Counted from the stretch's first letter, positions 8,944-18,797 are shown. The stretch is DNA of 64,000 nt from Parabacteroides hominis (GCF_014287585.1 NZ_JACOOJ010000017.1:1-64000), one strand, 5' to 3'. Notes: generated by a model from the letters alone, not told the origin. Numbers and translations are program-made.

Positions 8944-10134
8944 TTAAATTCCACCTACTATCGGATACCAGTTCGGATTATACGGATCTTGATGAAAACG
9001 AGCGTAATAATCTCCCATTTTTTCATAATAACGCTCATATTTCTCCATTTTTTCCTCATCCAAAACAACTCCCAATCCCGGTCCTTCCGGAACTTTTATA
9101 GCCCCATTGACATATTGTAGTTTTCCACCCTGGATAATATCATCTTCCAAATAATGATAATGAGCATCTCCCGGCATAGTCATTTGAGGGATGGTAGATG
9201 CAGTATGTAACATAGCCGCCAATTCGACGCCAAACTCAGCTCCGGAATGCATAGCTACACCCAAATTAAACGTACGGCAAACCGCAGTCAGGTCTTTTAC
9301 TCCACGCGGGCCTTCCCAGTAATGTAAATCCGTCAATATGATGTCTATCGATCTCATATGGACAGAAGGACCCAAATCATCAAATTTATTCGGGTACATA
9401 TTAGTCGCCAAAGGAATACGAACCTGTTCCCGTACAGCCATCATGCCTTCTATGCCCCAAGAAGGATCTTCAAAATATTGCAGTTCTAACTCTTCCATCC
9501 TATGACCGGCTTTTACGGCTGTCGCAACACTCCATACCCCATTAGGATCAATTCGCAAACCAAAGTCATCTCCTAACTTTTGCCGGCATAATTGCAGTAC
9601 TTTCACTTCTTCCATCGGATCCATGACACCGGCTTTCAACTTCATTGCCGTGACACCCAACTCATCGTTCAATTGTACACAAAAATCGGCCATATCCTCC
9701 GCACAGGTATCATGTCCGCCACCCGGACGGTCATAGCGCCAAAACAAATAAGCGATCATTGGAATCGAATCGCGTAATTTGCCGCCAAGAAGCTGGTGCA
9801 TCGGAACATTAAATGCCTTTCCCATAATATCCAAACAGGCAATCTCTATTGCACCATACAAACGGGAATTGGAAATGTAATAGATACTTCTCAGAACTTT
9901 CATCTTGATAGCCTCCAGATCCATCGGATTCATCCCGATGATACGTGGTTTCAGTTTGAGAAGAGCCGCTCTTGAATCTCCTCCGCCTACTTCACCTAAT
10001 CCGACAATCCCTTCGTCCGTAATAAGTTCCAAGATTGTCCTCAATAAATAACCCGGATGTACTCCCGTGTTATGCCGCAGCATGCAATTCATAGGAATTG
10101 CAACGCAACGGACTTTCATGTCTACGATTTTCAT
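8944..10134 (-). CDS. Glucarate-dehydratase-like enolase-superfamily sugar-acid dehydratase
   Basis: This 396-residue cytoplasmic enzyme has an N-terminal capping domain (about 1-130) and a (beta/alpha)7-beta barrel. Catalytic motifs read KLK (K165, K167), RIDPNG (metal Asp196, Asn198), FEDPS (Glu222), ATNMYP (Asn245), TDLHYW (Asp269) and AMHSG (His296). The KxK-D/N-E-N-D-H pattern is that of the glucarate dehydratase group of the enolase superfamily: base-assisted removal of water from an aldarate or aldonate to give a 2-keto-3-deoxy acid. It differs enough from E. coli GudD in the last barrel strands that the substrate could be an aldonate such as xylonate, galactonate or a methylated acid. 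It is the core of the operon's sugar-acid branch. Confidence 0.8.
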   Translation of the reverse strand: MKIVDMKVRCVAIPMNCMLRHNTGVHPGYLLRTILELITDEGIVGLGEVGGGDSRAALLKLKPRIIGMNPMDLEAIKMKVLRSIYYISNSRLYGAIEIACLDIMGKAFNVPMHQLLGGKLRDSIPMIAYLFWRYDRPGGGHDTCAEDMADFCVQLNDELGVTAMKLKAGVMDPMEEVKVLQLCRQKLGDDFGLRIDPNGVWSVATAVKAGHRMEELELQYFEDPSWGIEGMMAVREQVRIPLATNMYPNKFDDLGPSVHMRSIDIILTDLHYWEGPRGVKDLTAVCRTFNLGVAMHSGAEFGVELAAMLHTASTIPQMTMPGDAHYHYLEDDIIQGGKLQYVNGAIKVPEGPGLGVVLDEEKMEKYERYYEKMGDYYARFHQDPYNPNWYPIVGGI

Positions 10135-10144
10135 TTCTTTATAC

Positions 10145-11695
10145 TTATTTTAAGTGATACTCTATAACTTGATCCTTTCCTGATTTATCCGTATAAGTAA
10201 TTTGATATTGACCTTTAAATCCCCGGAATTTTACATCTCCGTTTTTACTGGCTTTTACGACCATATTAGTTTTCCATTCATGATTGATCAAATTATCAAG
10301 TGCATAAAATGACTGTTTGGGATCCATGTTTCTGGTGAACAACCCGGAAACGGACGGTTCTCCCGGTGCACCGCAATCGTCTACCACATTCCACCACGTG
10401 ATTCCCATCATGTTTTTAACACTGAACCATAGGCGATACAAGTTTTGTGCAATAACAGCCTGTATTTTCTGTCCTCGGTCATCATTACCCGGAGATGTAA
10501 TCGTTATTTCGCTTAAATGAATCGGCAATCCGGTTTCCGAAATCCGGTTCATGATAGTCCAGATCTGGTCTGGGGTTTGTATTTCTTTTCCTGCGGCAAT
10601 ATCCAGGCATTGCTGAGGATTAAACAAATGCATTTGAGAACCGGCGACATTTATCTTCACCCCTCTTTTCATCAAGTCTTTTACCTGTTCCGGATATTCC
10701 GGACCAGTCCAATAATCATTGATATTCAAAAGGACATTATCCGAGAATACCTGATTGGCAGTTTTGAAAGCTTCAAATGTATAATCACCTGGCATTACCC
10801 CATAATTACTTTTACAAAGCCCGGAACCCGGAACCATTGCCCCTTTGGCAAAATCTTGTGCACTCTCATTGACAACATCCCAACTGCTGACGCGGTCCCC
10901 ATAATATTTAGCTATCTCCACAATTCGCTTTTCAAACAACTCCTTCAACTTCTTCGTCAAATTAGGAAATTTCGCTTCCAGTTGGGCTACAGTCATATTC
11001 TTGTATTCATCCGTGTATTTCTCGCTATCCAGGTAATTATCCAGATTGCCATACTCCAGAATTAGTTTATCCATTTCTTTTTTCTCATCAGGCGTCATCA
11101 TTTGACCTATAATCCAGTTAGGATTATGCCACTTACGGTTTCCCCAGATCAGCGGATGGCCGTGTACCGGAATCCCCTTGCTGAGACAGAAATCTATAAT
11201 CTGGTCGGGAGAAGGACGACGCCAGTGTGGCTGATGCTTCGGATCCGTCTGGCGATTCCAATATTCTTCCGTATCCCAGTATTCTTCACGAAAACGGGGG
11301 CGGTTCGGTTGCATTTCCAGCGTTTTCCAATAAAATGCGACAGTCGCACGATTAAATAACGTCCCGAACACATCTCTATATTTTTGGTTACATGCAGGAG
11401 TACCTAATTGATTATAGTTAAATATATGGGCGCCAAATACAAAATCATGCGAAACTTGCTCGATCTTCACTTCTGATCCAGCCGCAACATTCTGTAAATT
11501 AACAATAGCATTTGCTTTTCTATTCTGCTCGATGTCCTTATCGATTTTAGCCTGTACCTTCGGATTCCAGATATTCCAATAGGCTTCACTCATGATTTTG
11601 TCTTTGTCTTCTTTTGCACTTTTGGGAAAACCTTTCTGTGCAAACAGGTTAAAACAACATAGAACTAAACTGATTATTAATGTTATTCTTTTCAT
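10145..11695 (-). CDS. Divergent GH10 glycoside hydrolase A (with insertion)
   Basis: This 516-residue secreted protein has a signal peptide ending near LFAQ (residue 20). I took the ATG at 11695, not the TTG at 11701. The GH10 barrel shows acid/base E277 in WDVVNE and nucleophile E396 in HLSEIT. The glycone-side motifs are unlike standard xylanases: the usual ENxMKW is replaced by VAFYWK (119-124) and LxWHxQ by LIWGNR (182-187). An extra charged helical stretch of about 45 residues (about 200-250) precedes the acid/base strand and is absent from the neighbouring paralogue. A C-terminal beta module (FRGFKGQY) is shared by both. It acts outside the cytoplasm; xylan as substrate should not be assumed. 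Confidence 0.85.
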   Translation of the reverse strand: MKRITLIISLVLCCFNLFAQKGFPKSAKEDKDKIMSEAYWNIWNPKVQAKIDKDIEQNRKANAIVNLQNVAAGSEVKIEQVSHDFVFGAHIFNYNQLGTPACNQKYRDVFGTLFNRATVAFYWKTLEMQPNRPRFREEYWDTEEYWNRQTDPKHQPHWRRPSPDQIIDFCLSKGIPVHGHPLIWGNRKWHNPNWIIGQMMTPDEKKEMDKLILEYGNLDNYLDSEKYTDEYKNMTVAQLEAKFPNLTKKLKELFEKRIVEIAKYYGDRVSSWDVVNESAQDFAKGAMVPGSGLCKSNYGVMPGDYTFEAFKTANQVFSDNVLLNINDYWTGPEYPEQVKDLMKRGVKINVAGSQMHLFNPQQCLDIAAGKEIQTPDQIWTIMNRISETGLPIHLSEITITSPGNDDRGQKIQAVIAQNLYRLWFSVKNMMGITWWNVVDDCGAPGEPSVSGLFTRNMDPKQSFYALDNLINHEWKTNMVVKASKNGDVKFRGFKGQYQITYTDKSGKDQVIEYHLK

Positions 11696-11713
11696 ATACA
11701 ACTATGATTTTAA

Positions 11714-13015
11714 TTATTTAATGTCAAATTCTTGAATTTCTATCTTACCATTCTTACTTGTCCAAGTTGCACGGTAATGCCCCTTAAAGCCTCTGAAACG
11801 AACCACACCCTGTGCGTTCGACGTAGCGGTCAGTGAAGTTTTCCATTCCCGGTTTATCAACCTGTCCAATGTCTCATAGACGGGCTTCTTATTCACTTCT
11901 TTGTCATAAAGTCCTGAATAAGACGGTTCACCCGGAGCACCACCTCCATCCACGACATTCCACCAGGTAATACCTGTAATATTGGGGCAACTGAACCAGA
12001 AACGATATAAATTTTCAGTTATGACAGCCTGGATCGCACTTCCTGTCCTCGTAGAATCGGGGGCACAAACCGTTACTTCGCTCACATGGACAGGACGCCC
12101 TACTTCATTCAGGCAATCAACTACTTCCGTGAGTTTAGCCGGTGTCAGGATATTATCCCCCTCAGCTATTTTCTGAGCCTCGACCGGATTAAAAATATGC
12201 ATTTGAGCTCCGACATTATCTATACGGATACCCCTGTCTATCATATTTCGAGCAATCTCTACATACCGCCTTGTATAAGGAATACCACTTTTAAAATCAA
12301 TATCATTAATATTAAAAATGACAGATTCCGGGAAATATTTCATAGCCCACTTATACGACTTATAAGTATAATCATCCGGCATTATTCCGCGATTTGCCTG
12401 ATCAACCGGTTCATTGACTACGTCCCACATCCGGATTCTGTCCTTATAGCGCAACGCCAATTCCTGAATATGCTTTTCAAAATAAAATTCCATCTCTTTA
12501 CGATCTGACGGCATCCAATCCGGATGTCCCCAACGGCGCATACCATAAATAATAGCATGGCCTTTTGCCATTATCTTGTTCGATTCGCAAAACTCAAGGA
12601 TGGGATCGACGGGTGGACGACGGAAAATATAAGAAGATCCCGCCGTATAACGTGGCTTTCCTTGCTCAGGTTCCAACGTTTTCCAATAAAAAGGCAATGT
12701 AGCAGAATTAAACAAAGCACCAAAAGTATTTTCATACTGTTTATTTTGTTGCGTAGTCTCAAGCTGACCGAACAAAAAGATATTACCACCAAAAATAAAC
12801 GAATGGCTCAACTGCTCGATTTTGACAGTTGTTCCGGAAGGAATTTTCAATACGGCATCCCCTTTCCGGTATTGCTCTATATTCTTATCTATGCTTGCCT
12901 GGACATCCGGATTCCAGATCTCCCAATAAGCCTCGCTCATGACATCCTTATGATCTTGTGCCTGTAAGCAAAAAGCAGAGAAAAACAATCCTATCAATAA
13001 TATTACATTTTTCAT
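11714..13015 (-). CDS. Divergent GH10 glycoside hydrolase B
   Basis: This 433-residue secreted paralogue lies next to GH10 A, 18 nt upstream of it. The signal peptide ends near CLQAQ (residue 20). Acid/base is E202 in WDVVNEP and nucleophile E313 in HVSEVT, so the catalytic pair is intact. The substrate-side motifs are again non-standard: LPFYWK (108-112 region) replaces ENxMKW and IIYGMR (155-160) replaces LxWHxQ, so even the usual Trp of the -1 site is Tyr. It shares the C-terminal FRGFKGHY module with GH10 A. The pair probably arose by tandem duplication, followed by an insertion in A. Confidence 0.85.
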   Translation of the reverse strand: MKNVILLIGLFFSAFCLQAQDHKDVMSEAYWEIWNPDVQASIDKNIEQYRKGDAVLKIPSGTTVKIEQLSHSFIFGGNIFLFGQLETTQQNKQYENTFGALFNSATLPFYWKTLEPEQGKPRYTAGSSYIFRRPPVDPILEFCESNKIMAKGHAIIYGMRRWGHPDWMPSDRKEMEFYFEKHIQELALRYKDRIRMWDVVNEPVDQANRGIMPDDYTYKSYKWAMKYFPESVIFNINDIDFKSGIPYTRRYVEIARNMIDRGIRIDNVGAQMHIFNPVEAQKIAEGDNILTPAKLTEVVDCLNEVGRPVHVSEVTVCAPDSTRTGSAIQAVITENLYRFWFSCPNITGITWWNVVDGGGAPGEPSYSGLYDKEVNKKPVYETLDRLINREWKTSLTATSNAQGVVRFRGFKGHYRATWTSKNGKIEIQEFDIK

Positions 13016-13040
13016 ATTTTACAATTTTATAGACACTTTA

Positions 13041-14270
13041 CTAATTATCTGTCTCTTCATAAAACTCTTTCAATAAAAAGAATCTGATCGCCACAAAAAC
13101 GGCTAAAGCTCCTAATAAATAGAATATTGCCAGAAACGATATGCCAAAAGACAAGCCATAATCAGTCTTCAGATATCCCAATATCAAGGGAGCCAACGCC
13201 CCGACGATAAAGGCAAAAGCGGTCATAATCCCTACCGAAGATGCTCTTAAATCCGGAGCTATCACATCAAACAAGGCGGCATACAGATTTGAATCATAAA
13301 TTCCCCTGAAAAAGCCGAACAGAGCCAACATTGCATAACTTACATATAAATTCGAGGTATATCCCATGAAGAATATAAACGGAGCACCGAACAACAATCC
13401 GACCAGTTCCGTTTCCAGACGGACTGTTTTACGCTTTTGCGCATATTTATCTGAAAATTTTCCACCTATTAAAACACCCAACAATGCGGCTGCAAAATGA
13501 AAAAACATAGAGGTAAACCCGGCCGTCGAAAGAGACAAATGGAACTTTTCATGATAGAACGTAGACATCCAAGTCACATAACCGATATTCACAAAACACA
13601 TTCCTCCAAAAGCCAGACAAAGCATCCAGACTGTCTTTTTCTTAAATATCTCTTTGATGACATATCCAATAGAATGCCGTCTTTCTTCTTTATTCTCTTG
13701 AGGAGTATCTGCCATTCGGAAAAACAAATAGACACACAACAGCAAACCTCCTGCTCCAAACGTAAAGAAAGACATACGCCATCCGAAATGTTCTCCGATG
13801 TAAGCAGCAATAAACCCACTGGCAACAATTCCGACATATAAAGAAGTCTGGTGTATGGACATTGCCATTGCACGGGTTTTATGATGATACTGGCTAATCA
13901 ATGATGTTGCGGCTGGATAATAGAAAGCTTCACCTCCTCCTGTTGTAACACCGCGTAATATAATTAGAGAGATCAGCCCGCCACTAAATCCGGTGCATAA
14001 TGTCCCGATACTGAAAATCAGGATACTGATAAGAATAATCCATTTTCTCTTCAGAAAATCCCCCATATATCCGCCGAACGGGACCAAACAGCCATATACA
14101 ACCGTAAATACAGAAGCAACAAGCCCCAATTGTATATCCGTCAAATGCAGATCCTCCTTTATCAAAGGGATCACCACATTAAAAATCTGCCGGTCACCTT
14201 GGTTCAGGAAATAGGCAACCCATAACATAATAATCAACTCCCACTTATAGGTAATACGTAGTCGTTTCAT
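13041..14270 (-). CDS. MFS transporter, probable hexuronate/sugar-acid type
   Basis: This 409-residue inner-membrane carrier has about 12 hydrophobic segments and a central charged loop near residue 195. An MFS signature of the form GxxxDxxxRK appears as GGYMGDFLKRKW after the second helix. The opening ELIIMLWVAYFLNQGDRQIFNVVIP resembles the anion:cation symporter group (ExuT/GudP), which brings uronates, glucarate and similar acids in with protons. That fits the dehydratase encoded in the same operon. It starts 54 nt after the SusD stop, past a stem-loop, and ends 25 nt before GH10 B. Confidence 0.75.
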   Translation of the reverse strand: MKRLRITYKWELIIMLWVAYFLNQGDRQIFNVVIPLIKEDLHLTDIQLGLVASVFTVVYGCLVPFGGYMGDFLKRKWIILISILIFSIGTLCTGFSGGLISLIILRGVTTGGGEAFYYPAATSLISQYHHKTRAMAMSIHQTSLYVGIVASGFIAAYIGEHFGWRMSFFTFGAGGLLLCVYLFFRMADTPQENKEERRHSIGYVIKEIFKKKTVWMLCLAFGGMCFVNIGYVTWMSTFYHEKFHLSLSTAGFTSMFFHFAAALLGVLIGGKFSDKYAQKRKTVRLETELVGLLFGAPFIFFMGYTSNLYVSYAMLALFGFFRGIYDSNLYAALFDVIAPDLRASSVGIMTAFAFIVGALAPLILGYLKTDYGLSFGISFLAIFYLLGALAVFVAIRFFLLKEFYEETDN

Positions 14271-14287
14271 TTTACGAATAGTTTATC

Positions 14288-14313
14288 GAAGGTGTGACTT
14301 AAACCACACCTTC
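14288..14313 (-). promoter_or_regulatory. Intra-operon stem-loop after susD
   Basis: A 9-bp perfect stem, GAAGGTGTG (14288-14296) with CACACCTTC (14305-14313), lies between susD and the MFS gene. No T-run follows on the minus strand, so it is not a full terminator. It may stabilise or process the susCD mRNA and lower expression of the genes downstream. Confidence 0.5.
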
Positions 14314-14324
14314 ATATTTTTAAT

Positions 14325-15782
14325 TTAATACCCCGGATTTTGATCTTTCGACGGATCAAGGGCCTCGTTATAATCGAATTCTGTTGTCGGAATCGGGAAA
14401 AGCATATGTTTCTCCGCCACATCTATACCTTTGATTTTCTTAATCCGGTCTTTTGCAATCCCCAATCTGCATAAGAAGAACCAACGCTTCATTTCATTCA
14501 TGCACTCATAAGCTTGTTCTTTTATTAACAGATCCATGAATTTATCGACCGATCCATAATCCGCCAGCTTAAAATCGACCTCGGAAGGACTATTAGGATC
14601 ATAGCCATACGCGCGGCGGTGGATACGATTCAGCATTTCCATAGCATCGATTGTAGGAGTGCCTGTTGCCTTTGTTATGGCTTCAGCATAAATAAACAAG
14701 ACATCCGGGAAGCGGATTAACGGATTTGAATTACCTGATCCACTGCCACTCAAAGCATCCGGATCGTAAAACTTCGCCATCAAATAGGTATTATCTCCTA
14801 AACCAAAATCATGAAGCAACAAATTATAATCTTTCCGCAAGTCTTTTACATCCCATTCTGCTATCATCTGGTTTTCTGTTGTTGTATAAAGTCCGTACCA
14901 GCCACCAGCACCACACATCGGTTTTCCATTTATCAAAGCAGATGGATGTGCACAGAACATAACAAACTCCCAACCATTCTTCGTCGTATTGTCTTGCTTC
15001 AGATAAAATATTTCCTCCGTCGTATTAACGACTCCCGCTCCAAATATTTTTTCAAAATCACGGGAAGAAGAAACTGGAACCAGAGAATAGGCATTACTAT
15101 CGATAACCTGCTTCGCAAACGTGGCTGCCTCCTGATATTTTTCTAATTGCAGATATACCTGAGCCAAGAGACTCCGGGCACTATTCTTACAGGGCGTTCC
15201 CACTAAACGGGCCTTATCAGGTCCATTTTCAGTAGCATACAATAAATCATTTACGATATAGGCATAAATATCATCTACGCTACTTTTTCCTAAATTATAG
15301 TCCGCCATATTTTCTTCAGTACGCAAAGGGCAGCTTCCGAAAGAACGTACCAAATAAAAATAACTTAAGGCGCGGATAAAACGCAATTCGCCTAAATAAG
15401 CGGCTTTCGATGTTTCAGACAAACCAGAAGCTTCCGGCAAACGGGAAATAGCAATATTACAATCTCGGATTGCTTTATAAAGGCTGGCCCAAACCATGTT
15501 TGCACGAGTCTGGTTCTGCGTATTCAGACCTTCATAATCACTATTTGCCTCCCAACTGCCACGTCCATAAGCATAATCGGCAAAGCATTCCAACAGTCCC
15601 GGATAGCTCATCGCAAATCCGCTTCTGAATTTTGCTAAAGGAGCAAGCACAGCCGCATCAGCCTCCTCTTCCGTATTATAAAATGTTTCTGCTGCCACTG
15701 CTTTAGGATGTTCTTCCAACCAATCGGAGCAGGAAGTAAAAAAGATGGCTACAACAACCAGTAAAAATAATATTCTCTTCAT
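14325..15782 (-). CDS. SusD/RagB-family glycan-binding lipoprotein
   Basis: This 485-residue outer-membrane lipoprotein has the lipobox TSC at Cys18 and an N-terminal segment DWLEEHPKAVAAETFYNTEEEA typical of SusD starts. The TPR-rich body and the family C-terminal region (RWFFLCRLG, then PIPTTEFDYN and ending NPGY) are present. It would sit over the SusC pore and bind the glycan at the surface. It begins 24 nt after susC and ends before a stem-loop. Confidence 0.92.
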   Translation of the reverse strand: MKRILFLLVVVAIFFTSCSDWLEEHPKAVAAETFYNTEEEADAAVLAPLAKFRSGFAMSYPGLLECFADYAYGRGSWEANSDYEGLNTQNQTRANMVWASLYKAIRDCNIAISRLPEASGLSETSKAAYLGELRFIRALSYFYLVRSFGSCPLRTEENMADYNLGKSSVDDIYAYIVNDLLYATENGPDKARLVGTPCKNSARSLLAQVYLQLEKYQEAATFAKQVIDSNAYSLVPVSSSRDFEKIFGAGVVNTTEEIFYLKQDNTTKNGWEFVMFCAHPSALINGKPMCGAGGWYGLYTTTENQMIAEWDVKDLRKDYNLLLHDFGLGDNTYLMAKFYDPDALSGSGSGNSNPLIRFPDVLFIYAEAITKATGTPTIDAMEMLNRIHRRAYGYDPNSPSEVDFKLADYGSVDKFMDLLIKEQAYECMNEMKRWFFLCRLGIAKDRIKKIKGIDVAEKHMLFPIPTTEFDYNEALDPSKDQNPGY

Positions 15783-15806
15783 AACATACTCTTTTTAAGG
15801 ATTTAA

Positions 15807-18797
15807 CTAAAATTGGACTTTTGCGCCAAACGTTACACTTTTTACATTCGGATAGGTCAGATAGTCCAGACCGGAGTTTACACCGCCGCCCCATGAACTA
15901 ACTTCCGGATCACGTCCCGAATAACTTGTAATAGTCAGGATATTCTGGGCACTTACATAAACCTTTACGCCTTTCAACCAACTACCTACAGCCCATTTCG
16001 ATACGGGCAAATTATACCCTAACGAGATATTTTTCAACCGCAAGTACGAACCATTCTCGACATATCGGTCGGAATAGTTCATATTCAATTTACGCGTAAC
16101 TTTAGGATATTTAGCCGCCATATTCTGAGCCTCAGTATTATTAGAGCTCCAATGACTATATAGTACATCTCTTTTCAGGTTCAGTCCCATACCCTGATCC
16201 AAGTTTGCGGTCTCGGCAACATTAAAGACGTCATTACCCTGACTCCCCTGGAAGAAGAAAGAAAATTCAAAATCTTTAAAACGGATATCAGAATTAAGGC
16301 CATATGTAAAGTCGGGATTCGGATCACCTGTGATAAATTTATCATCATTATTCAAGACACCATTTCCATCACGGTCTACATATTTCAAATTACCATCTTC
16401 ATCATACCCGTCTTCCTTATAGGTATAAAAAACGCCTAAAGGCTCACCTTCACGAACCAGATTTATAAAATCTTCAATGTAAGACAATCCTACACGGCTA
16501 CCATAAACATCTTTGCCTCCGTACAATTTCACAACCTTATTACGGTTAAGTGCAAAATTGGCAGACAAAGTCCACGAAAAATCTTTTGTTTGGAAAACTT
16601 CACCTTCTACCAAAAGCTCTATACCCTTATTACTCATTTTGCCAATATTCTTGATCGTTGTATCATAACCGGTAGAAGCCGGCAAAGCTACCGAGTTCAG
16701 CAAATCTCTTGTCATCTTTTGATAATAATCGGCAGTAACGCGCAGCCTGGAATTGAACAAACTCAAATCAACGCCGACATTCCACTGAGCAGTCGTCTCC
16801 CATTTCAGATCAGAAGGTAATGTCGTACTGGCGGCATAATAAGTCGAAACGCCACCATTCACTGGAGCTTTTCCCTGGCTCAACATATTCAGTGTTGCAT
16901 AAGAGTTAATAGCTGTAGAACCGGTTTCACCATAACCAACACGCACTTTCAAATCTGACAATTGTTCAACATCTTTCAGAAAACCTTCATCCGAAATACG
17001 CCATGCGAGTGCTGCAGAAGGAAAATATCCCCACTTGTTACCTTCGCTATACCGGGAAGAACCGTCCGCACGAAAACTGACTGTGGCAATATATTTGCCT
17101 TTGTAAGAATAGTTGGCACGAGCCAAATAAGACATCAATACCCATTTTGAATAACTTGTCCCCGGTGTTCCAAATGCAGAAGCAGCCCCCAATTGATCAC
17201 TTTCAGGCACATCACTAATGAAACCGCTTCCACTAACGCTCATGGAGCGTCCTTCATATTGCTGGTAAGTAAAACCACCCGTAAAATCCAAGCGGTGGTC
17301 TTCAGCAATCGTTATATTATAATTGGCAATATTTTCATTAATAATCGTGGTTTCCGTATTTTGGCTGACAGATGCGCTATTCGAACCATACAAATATTTG
17401 GATGTCGTATATGAATCGGTTCGATAATCCAGGTTTTCAACGCCGATAGAAGCTTTCAACGATAAACCCTTTATGGGTTTATAAGTTAATGCTGCATTCG
17501 TATTTATCAAGTTCGCTTTCACCTTTGAACGCTGTTCGTTTATAACATTCAGAGGATTATATAAGGCATTCGACATAAAGGGATAAGACAACATGATATT
17601 GTTATAGCTTCCGTCTTCATTGTAAGGAGAGACAGACGGAGGAGCGGAAATGGCAGCTCCAATAACAGAACTTCCTCGATTACCGCCACTACTGTTTTGC
17701 TGATCTTTAGTAGTTCGGGCATACGCCATGATCAGAGCCACATCGAATTTATCATTTATTTTATGATTAATATTTCCTCTTAAGTTATACTTATTATAAC
17801 TGCTTGGCTTGATAATACCGTCGCGCAACATCATGGAACCACTGACCAAGATCTGAGTTTTTTCATTACCTCCGCTAATCGTCAAGTTATGATTCTGGAT
17901 CGGCGCATCCTTATACACCAAATCCTGCCAATCTACACCTTTCCCGAAAGCGGCAACCTGCTCAGCGGTAAAATACTCTTTCCCGACATCATTTAATTGC
18001 TGCTCATTTACAATCTGTGCCCATTCAGTAGCATCCATCATATCCATCTTCTTTATCAAAGACTGAATGCCATAACTGCCGTCATACGTGACAGAGGTAG
18101 CCCCTGTTTTCCCTTTTTTAGTTGTAATCAATATAACTCCATTTGCACCACGAGAACCATAAATAGCCGTAGCAGAAGCATCTTTCAATACTTCGACCGA
18201 TTCGATATCCTGGCTATTAATGGAAGAAGGATTTACAGGCATCCCATCTACAACATATAAAGGATCGTTACCACCTCTAATCGAATTAGTTCCACGGACA
18301 CGAATCGTAAAATTTCCTTCGGGCGATCCCGTATTTGTGGTAATCACAACACCTGGAACACGTCCCTGCAAGGCCTGAATCGGATTTGGAACCGTTATGG
18401 CTTGCATATCCTCCGCTTTTACCTGAGTCAATGATCCTGTCAAGTCTCGCTTTCGCATTGTACCATAGCCGATTACCACTACTTCCTCCAAAGCTTCCAT
18501 GTCTTCCGACAAAGCAACATTGAGGACAGATTGGCCTTTTACTGAAATTTCTTGGGTAACATAACCGATATAAGAAAAAATCAAAGAAGAAGATTCGGGA
18601 ACAGACAAAGAGTAATTTCCATTCAAATCCGAAATAGTACCAGATTCAGATGAACCTTTCAAAACAACATTCACACCAACTAAAGGTTCTCTCGTTTTAG
18701 CATCTGTAATTCTCCCTTTTACAGCATGCTGAGCAAAAACCGAGACACTGCCAAAGAATAGCAACATCCATAACAAAAAACTCTGCCGATTTTTCAT
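15807..18797 (-). CDS. SusC/RagA-family TonB-dependent glycan transporter
   Basis: This 996-residue outer-membrane protein has a signal peptide ending near VFAQ (22), then a carboxypeptidase-regulatory-like domain (about 25-100), a TonB-box-like EEVVVIGYG, the plug (VQALQGRVPGV, NDPLYVVDGMPV and GSRGANGVILITTKKG motifs) and a beta-barrel ending in VQF. There is no STN domain, so it would not signal through a FecR/ECF system; regulation by the divergent IclR protein fits. It is the first gene of the ten-gene operon and imports oligosaccharides together with SusD. Confidence 0.95.
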   Translation of the reverse strand: MKNRQSFLLWMLLFFGSVSVFAQHAVKGRITDAKTREPLVGVNVVLKGSSESGTISDLNGNYSLSVPESSSLIFSYIGYVTQEISVKGQSVLNVALSEDMEALEEVVVIGYGTMRKRDLTGSLTQVKAEDMQAITVPNPIQALQGRVPGVVITTNTGSPEGNFTIRVRGTNSIRGGNDPLYVVDGMPVNPSSINSQDIESVEVLKDASATAIYGSRGANGVILITTKKGKTGATSVTYDGSYGIQSLIKKMDMMDATEWAQIVNEQQLNDVGKEYFTAEQVAAFGKGVDWQDLVYKDAPIQNHNLTISGGNEKTQILVSGSMMLRDGIIKPSSYNKYNLRGNINHKINDKFDVALIMAYARTTKDQQNSSGGNRGSSVIGAAISAPPSVSPYNEDGSYNNIMLSYPFMSNALYNPLNVINEQRSKVKANLINTNAALTYKPIKGLSLKASIGVENLDYRTDSYTTSKYLYGSNSASVSQNTETTIINENIANYNITIAEDHRLDFTGGFTYQQYEGRSMSVSGSGFISDVPESDQLGAASAFGTPGTSYSKWVLMSYLARANYSYKGKYIATVSFRADGSSRYSEGNKWGYFPSAALAWRISDEGFLKDVEQLSDLKVRVGYGETGSTAINSYATLNMLSQGKAPVNGGVSTYYAASTTLPSDLKWETTAQWNVGVDLSLFNSRLRVTADYYQKMTRDLLNSVALPASTGYDTTIKNIGKMSNKGIELLVEGEVFQTKDFSWTLSANFALNRNKVVKLYGGKDVYGSRVGLSYIEDFINLVREGEPLGVFYTYKEDGYDEDGNLKYVDRDGNGVLNNDDKFITGDPNPDFTYGLNSDIRFKDFEFSFFFQGSQGNDVFNVAETANLDQGMGLNLKRDVLYSHWSSNNTEAQNMAAKYPKVTRKLNMNYSDRYVENGSYLRLKNISLGYNLPVSKWAVGSWLKGVKVYVSAQNILTITSYSGRDPEVSSWGGGVNSGLDYLTYPNVKSVTFGAKVQF

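Noticed and set aside
10145..13015. Ordinary xylan-degrading GH10 pair
   Set aside because: The catalytic Glu residues fit, but key xylose-binding residues are replaced, so I do not state xylan as the substrate.
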